From positions 1 to 7,964 of the forward strand of contig JAFOCH010000043.1 in NCBI GenBank assembly GCA_017381395.1: a stretch of 7,964 nucleotides of DNA, written 5' to 3'. The position numbers were made by a program, and so were the translations under genes. Below, in pieces: positions 4,740 through 7,964 of this stretch. The stretch's first letter is position 1, and each line of letters begins with the position of its first letter. Origin of the DNA: Clostridia bacterium. GTDB lineage: Bacteria > Bacillota > Clostridia > Oscillospirales > Acutalibacteraceae. The notes beneath the pieces are model-generated. The model saw only the letters and a list, made by a program, of their open reading frames with translations. It made no database searches and was not told the DNA's origin.

Positions 4740-7715
4740 ATGAATTTTGATGAAAAAAATGGTCTCAATTTTGATTTTGATACACCATTAGATGAAATTG
4801 AAGCAGTTAATGTTTTGACTAATGAAGATGATTCTTTCGACCTTGCAACATTATCATCATCCAATGAAAAGAAAAATTCATCAATTAAAAGAAATAGAAT
4901 CAACGAAGAAATAATTAAGGATAAATCAATTGAACGCGAGCAGACAATCTTTGACCTGAATAGGGAAAAGCACGCTGCTCAAAATGCTGCTGTCAGAACT
5001 GCTCCACACGCAATCACCGCCGAGGAGCTGATGAAGGGTAGAAAAACTTTTAAATTTAAGCCGGATATTGACGAGGCGGAGGAAATTAAGTTTAAGTTTG
5101 AACCTGATGCGGTTAAGCAGGCCGACCTTGAAACAGATAATGAAAAAAATTATTCAAATGCGGCTCAAATGCTTTTTGAAAAGCTTAGAAATAGAAAAAG
5201 TGACGAAAATAAAGTTGACGAAACCATTGATACAGATGATCAATCAGTCGAAAAGCACAACGATAACAATGCTTTGGATCAAAATACTGCGCTTGATATG
5301 ACTGATGTTATTAATGGTGCAACTGAAACAAACGACGATTACGAAGATACCATTGTTTTAGAGGATATTTTTGGGTCTGATGATACATACGAGAGTCCTC
5401 AACATGTGGAATCATTATCGATTGATGAAGTATATGATTTTTCAGCTGCTGAGATACCCGAAATTGAATTTGAAAACGATGAAAATGACATTGTGAACGA
5501 TGCAGAATATGCAGAAACTGATGATGTAGATATTCCTGTTCAACCACTGGAAATTATCGAAGAAATTGATTTGATCTATAGTGATTATGTTGCTGAAATT
5601 TCTGCCGAATCTGATATTCCGGTTCAGCCTCTTTTTGTTCAGGATGTTGAAGAGATAATTCAAACAAATAATGAGTTTGACGATCAAGAGCAATATTCAT
5701 TTGATACTGATTTTGTTAATGATTTGCCCGATATTGACGGATTTATTGATAATGATGGCTGTGTAGATGAAATCGAATTCGAGACAGAAATTGACAATAG
5801 TTACGAAACTTTTGACGATGAATTTGATGATGATTTGGATATTCAGTTCACTTATCAGAATGATAATGAATATGACGATGATATCGGCTTTGACTTACCC
5901 GAAATCGAACATTATGAGGATAACGATTTTGATAATATGCCTAATCCTGTATATAACGATTTTGAAGGATTGGATGACGAAATTCCCACTGATATTTCTC
6001 CCAAATTGAAAATTGTAGGTCACTTTGAACGCGATTATTTGAATTCGGTTGAGTATAACGATATAGATGATGATTACGATGTTGATCTAGCTATAAAAAA
6101 AGAGAAGCAAACCAATATTTTAAAAATGTCGGTATCGTTTGTTATATCACTTATTTTATTGTGTCTTAGCGCAGGAATATTAGTTTCCAGTGACTTTTTT
6201 GGCACCGTTGGATATTGGACATGCTCGGCAGTGTTAGCTTTGATTTTGCTTGTAGTGAATTTCAAAAGCTCGATGTCGTTTGTGTCTATAAAAGATAACG
6301 ATTTTAAAGCCGATTTGATGCCTGCTACTCTTACAGTCGCTTCGGTTGTACAGAGTTTGTTTGGTATATTGTCGGTGAACGTTGGAAGTGTAAACTTTGC
6401 GCTTGTAAGTGCAGTGATATTTGGTATATTCAGTCTTGCGAAGTTAATCAGAGTTAATGATATTTCCACTAATTTTGATCTTATCTGCAACGAGGACGAA
6501 AAGAACATTGTTTCGTTTGTTGAAAAGAATGAATCTAATAAAATCATTGATTTGAAGGATGAAATTGATTACCGAATCGCATATCAAAAAAAGACGCCTT
6601 TTATTACTGAATTTGTTAAAAATTCAGTGTCATTTGGTGCGTTTGAAGGATATGTAAAGAGATTTTATTTAGGTACAGTTATTGCTTCATTAATCTTAGC
6701 TGTGATATTCGCCGTATCGTGTAAAAATGCCGGCTTAGCGATTTTTGGATTCTGCTTTGGACTGGCGATTGCTTCGCCGTTAAGCGCCCTTATTATGACG
6801 ATTGTATCGATTAGAAGGGTTAATGGTGCACTCAAAAAATATCGTGTCACCTTGTTTGGTTACAGCTCGGCCGAAAACATCGATAATACAAACGTTGTGA
6901 CAGTTGACGCATCTGATTTATTTAACAAAAACAACGTTAAGTTATATAATATCAAGACGTTTGGCGGACTTTCTCTCGATAGGGCAATTGTTGATGCATC
7001 TGCGCTACTTTCTGCGGCAAATAGCCCTATGATGAACATATTTAACGATATTGCCGAGGGAGAATCGATTCCCGCGGTTGATTCTGTCAATTATGAGGAC
7101 AGAATGGGGCTGTCCGGCTGGGTTGGCGGACGAAAGACACTTATCGGCAGCCGAACTATTATGGAAACTCATAATATTGAGGTTCCATCCATTGAAGTTG
7201 ACAGAAAGATATTTATGAACGGTTATTTCCCGGTGTACATGTCGTCCGAGGGAAAACTTTCAGCACTTTTTGTTGTTGGTTATAATGCCGATCCGTCGCT
7301 TTCGTACTATGTAAAAAAGGTTTTCAATTCAGGTTTAACTTTGCTTGTAAAGACATGTGATCCTAACATCACCGAGGATATGGTTGCTGATTATTACGGC
7401 ATAGATCGTGACAGTGTAAAGATTGCTTCTCACGAGTCGGAAATCATAATGGACAAAGCAAATACATCCAATAACGCAACAATAATTTGCGACAATATTA
7501 AGGGTTATTTGAGCGGCATTATTTCGTCAATAAATCTTATCAAGTTTTTGCGCTATTTGGTCATCGCCCAGTTCATAATTACAGCGCTTGCATTTATGAT
7601 TTTTGGAATATCTGCAGCTACCGGTTCCATTGGTTTATTCAGCTATATTTCACTCATTGTTTATAACCTAATAAGTTTGGCCGTGGTATACATTTTTAAC
7701 TCGAAACACATATAA
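4740..7715 (+). CDS. Degenerate P1B-type ATPase-like membrane protein with long acidic N-terminal region
   Basis: This 991-residue protein is not one I know by name. The ATG at 4740 has a CAGGAG site (4726-4731) 8 nt upstream. Residues 1-455 are low-complexity and acidic, probably cytosolic and disordered; 173-421 contain no Lys or Arg. Short internal repeats are FKFKPD/FKFEPD (104-109, 118-123) and DIPVQPL (264-270, 292-298). Residues 463-991 follow a P1B-ATPase plan: helices at about 463-484, 490-508, 526-546 and 549-571; a 70-residue loop in the actuator position; helices 642-661 and 664-690 with SPL (679-681) at the CPC site; VVTVDASDL (719-727) where VVxFDKTGT belongs; SPMMNI (762-767) for the HP motif; GRKTLIGS (797-804) resembling an N-domain strand; TCD (872-874) for TGD; and helices 936-956 and 962-986. 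TGE and GDGxND are absent. ATP-driven transport is therefore unlikely; a scaffold or sensor role is inference. The gene follows rlmB as a probable operon partner. Confidence 0.85.
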   Translation: MNFDEKNGLNFDFDTPLDEIEAVNVLTNEDDSFDLATLSSSNEKKNSSIKRNRINEEIIKDKSIEREQTIFDLNREKHAAQNAAVRTAPHAITAEELMKGRKTFKFKPDIDEAEEIKFKFEPDAVKQADLETDNEKNYSNAAQMLFEKLRNRKSDENKVDETIDTDDQSVEKHNDNNALDQNTALDMTDVINGATETNDDYEDTIVLEDIFGSDDTYESPQHVESLSIDEVYDFSAAEIPEIEFENDENDIVNDAEYAETDDVDIPVQPLEIIEEIDLIYSDYVAEISAESDIPVQPLFVQDVEEIIQTNNEFDDQEQYSFDTDFVNDLPDIDGFIDNDGCVDEIEFETEIDNSYETFDDEFDDDLDIQFTYQNDNEYDDDIGFDLPEIEHYEDNDFDNMPNPVYNDFEGLDDEIPTDISPKLKIVGHFERDYLNSVEYNDIDDDYDVDLAIKKEKQTNILKMSVSFVISLILLCLSAGILVSSDFFGTVGYWTCSAVLALILLVVNFKSSMSFVSIKDNDFKADLMPATLTVASVVQSLFGILSVNVGSVNFALVSAVIFGIFSLAKLIRVNDISTNFDLICNEDEKNIVSFVEKNESNKIIDLKDEIDYRIAYQKKTPFITEFVKNSVSFGAFEGYVKRFYLGTVIASLILAVIFAVSCKNAGLAIFGFCFGLAIASPLSALIMTIVSIRRVNGALKKYRVTLFGYSSAENIDNTNVVTVDASDLFNKNNVKLYNIKTFGGLSLDRAIVDASALLSAANSPMMNIFNDIAEGESIPAVDSVNYEDRMGLSGWVGGRKTLIGSRTIMETHNIEVPSIEVDRKIFMNGYFPVYMSSEGKLSALFVVGYNADPSLSYYVKKVFNSGLTLLVKTCDPNITEDMVADYYGIDRDSVKIASHESEIIMDKANTSNNATIICDNIKGYLSGIISSINLIKFLRYLVIAQFIITALAFMIFGISAATGSIGLFSYISLIVYNLISLAVVYIFNSKHI

Positions 7716-7766
7716 TTTGTCGCATTTTATCTTTATTTGTCCTACTCGATAAAATTTTAACAAATT
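7714..7766 (+). repeat. AT-rich imperfect inverted repeat after the 991-codon gene
   Basis: Two nested arms pair: AATTTGT (7714-7720) with ACAAATT (7760-7766), and ATTTTATC (7724-7731) with GATAAAAT (7748-7755), around a 16-nt loop. It begins within the TAA stop of the preceding gene. It is AT-rich and has no following T run, so it is at best a weak terminator or a 3'-end stabilising hairpin. Confidence 0.4.
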
Positions 7767-7769
7767 CGG

Positions 7770-7798
7770 TTGACACAAGGGATTTTATGTGATAAATT
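7770..7798 (+). promoter_or_regulatory. Promoter of the AbrB/SpoVT-family gene
   Basis: A consensus -35 box TTGACA (7770-7775) is followed, after 17 bp, by TAAATT (7793-7798), a four-of-six -10 box preceded by TGTGA, i.e. an extended -10. The expected start near 7805 leaves a leader of about 35 nt containing the ribosome binding site. Confidence 0.8.
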
Positions 7799-7839
7799 AT
7801 GGATGTTGTATGAATTTTGAAGCAAAGGAGAGTCATGAG

Positions 7840-7964
7840 ATGAAATCTACAGGAATTGTTAGAAAAGTTGACGAACTTGGTCGAATAGTAATCCCAGTTG
7901 GACTCAGAAAAAAATTCAACATTCAGGATAATGTCGATTTGGTTGAAATTTTTAATGATGGCGA
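7840..7964 (+). CDS. AbrB/MazE/SpoVT-family transition-state regulator, 5' part, cut by window end
   Basis: Only 41 complete codons are visible. The translation begins MKSTGIVRKVDELGRIVIP, close to the N-terminal swapped-hairpin DNA-binding domain of Bacillus AbrB, Abh and SpoVT. Members of this family bind DNA as multimers and control stationary-phase or sporulation genes. The ATG at 7840 has AAAGGAG (7824-7830) 9 nt upstream; the ATG at 7835 opens a frame that stops after two codons and can be set aside. Without the C-terminal half I cannot tell an AbrB-like protein (about 90 residues) from a SpoVT-like one (with a GAF domain, about 180 residues). It has its own promoter and need not be part of the rlmB operon. 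Confidence 0.92.
   Translation, partial: MKSTGIVRKVDELGRIVIPVGLRKKFNIQDNVDLVEIFNDG

Noticed and set aside
4505..4903. Minus-strand open frame of 132 codons across the rlmB end and the next gene
   Set aside because: It overlaps two well-supported genes including SPOUT motifs, with no homology or start signals of its own.
5311..6009. Several open frames of 78-83 codons on both strands within the acidic region
   Set aside because: They arise from the repetitive GAT/GAA codon composition of the 991-codon gene and give biased, meaningless translations.
6074..6547. Minus-strand open frame of 157 codons inside the membrane part of the 991-codon gene
   Set aside because: It is the antisense shadow of a coding region with clear membrane-helix structure; no ribosome binding site or recognised domain.
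4740..7715. Annotation as a working heavy-metal transporting ATPase
   Set aside because: The architecture fits, but the DKTGT, TGE and GDGxND motifs needed for phosphorylation and turnover are absent, and no CxxC metal-binding motif is present in the N-terminal region.

Overview
The window looks like a chromosomal segment from a low-to-moderate-GC Firmicute of class Clostridia, plausibly the Ruminococcus/Oscillospiraceae group. The pointers are a Firmicutes-style PNPase active-site loop, a tetrahydrofolate (THF) riboswitch in front of an ECF folate S component, a UPF0340 (YwlG-type) gene, an AbrB/SpoVT-type regulator, Gram-positive TRTG extended -10 promoters and frequent TTG starts. The lineage is an inference; no rRNA or marker gene is present. 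I see no mobile element, CRISPR array, tRNA or rRNA.

Layout. (1) 1-1347 (+): 3' part of pnp (second RNase PH core, KH and S1 domains), ending at a long hairpin (about 1356-1393) that can terminate both strands. (2) 3803-1404 (-), read right to left: a promoter with a palindrome over its -10 box; a 98-aa LuxR-type helix-turn-helix protein; a DUF554 membrane protein; then a second, near-consensus promoter whose -35 box contains the DUF554 stop codon; a THF riboswitch with a visible two-state translational expression platform; folT; and a UPF0340 gene. (3) 3909-7715 (+): a divergent promoter, rlmB (23S rRNA 2'-O-methyltransferase) and, 18 bp later, a 991-codon gene. (4) 7770-7964 (+): a promoter and the first 41 codons of an AbrB/SpoVT-family regulator, cut by the window edge.

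The most unusual gene is the 991-residue one. Its C-terminal half has the order and spacing of a P1B-type (heavy-metal) ATPase: 2+2+2+2 membrane helices, a small cytosolic loop where the actuator domain belongs, and a large loop where the P and N domains belong. The catalytic signatures are eroded: DKTGT reads DASDL, the CPC-type motif reads SPL, the HP motif reads SP, TGD reads TCD, and TGE and GDGxND are missing. In front sits an acidic, probably disordered cytosolic region of about 455 residues, including 249 consecutive residues without a Lys or Arg. This points to a pseudo-pump repurposed as a membrane scaffold or sensor; its function is unknown.

The second notable item is the folT leader. 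The aptamer's 3' strand can pair with the loop of a downstream hairpin that hides the folT Shine-Dalgarno sequence, which gives a simple THF-off mechanism. The same transcript carries the UPF0340 gene, tying that uncharacterised family to folate supply.
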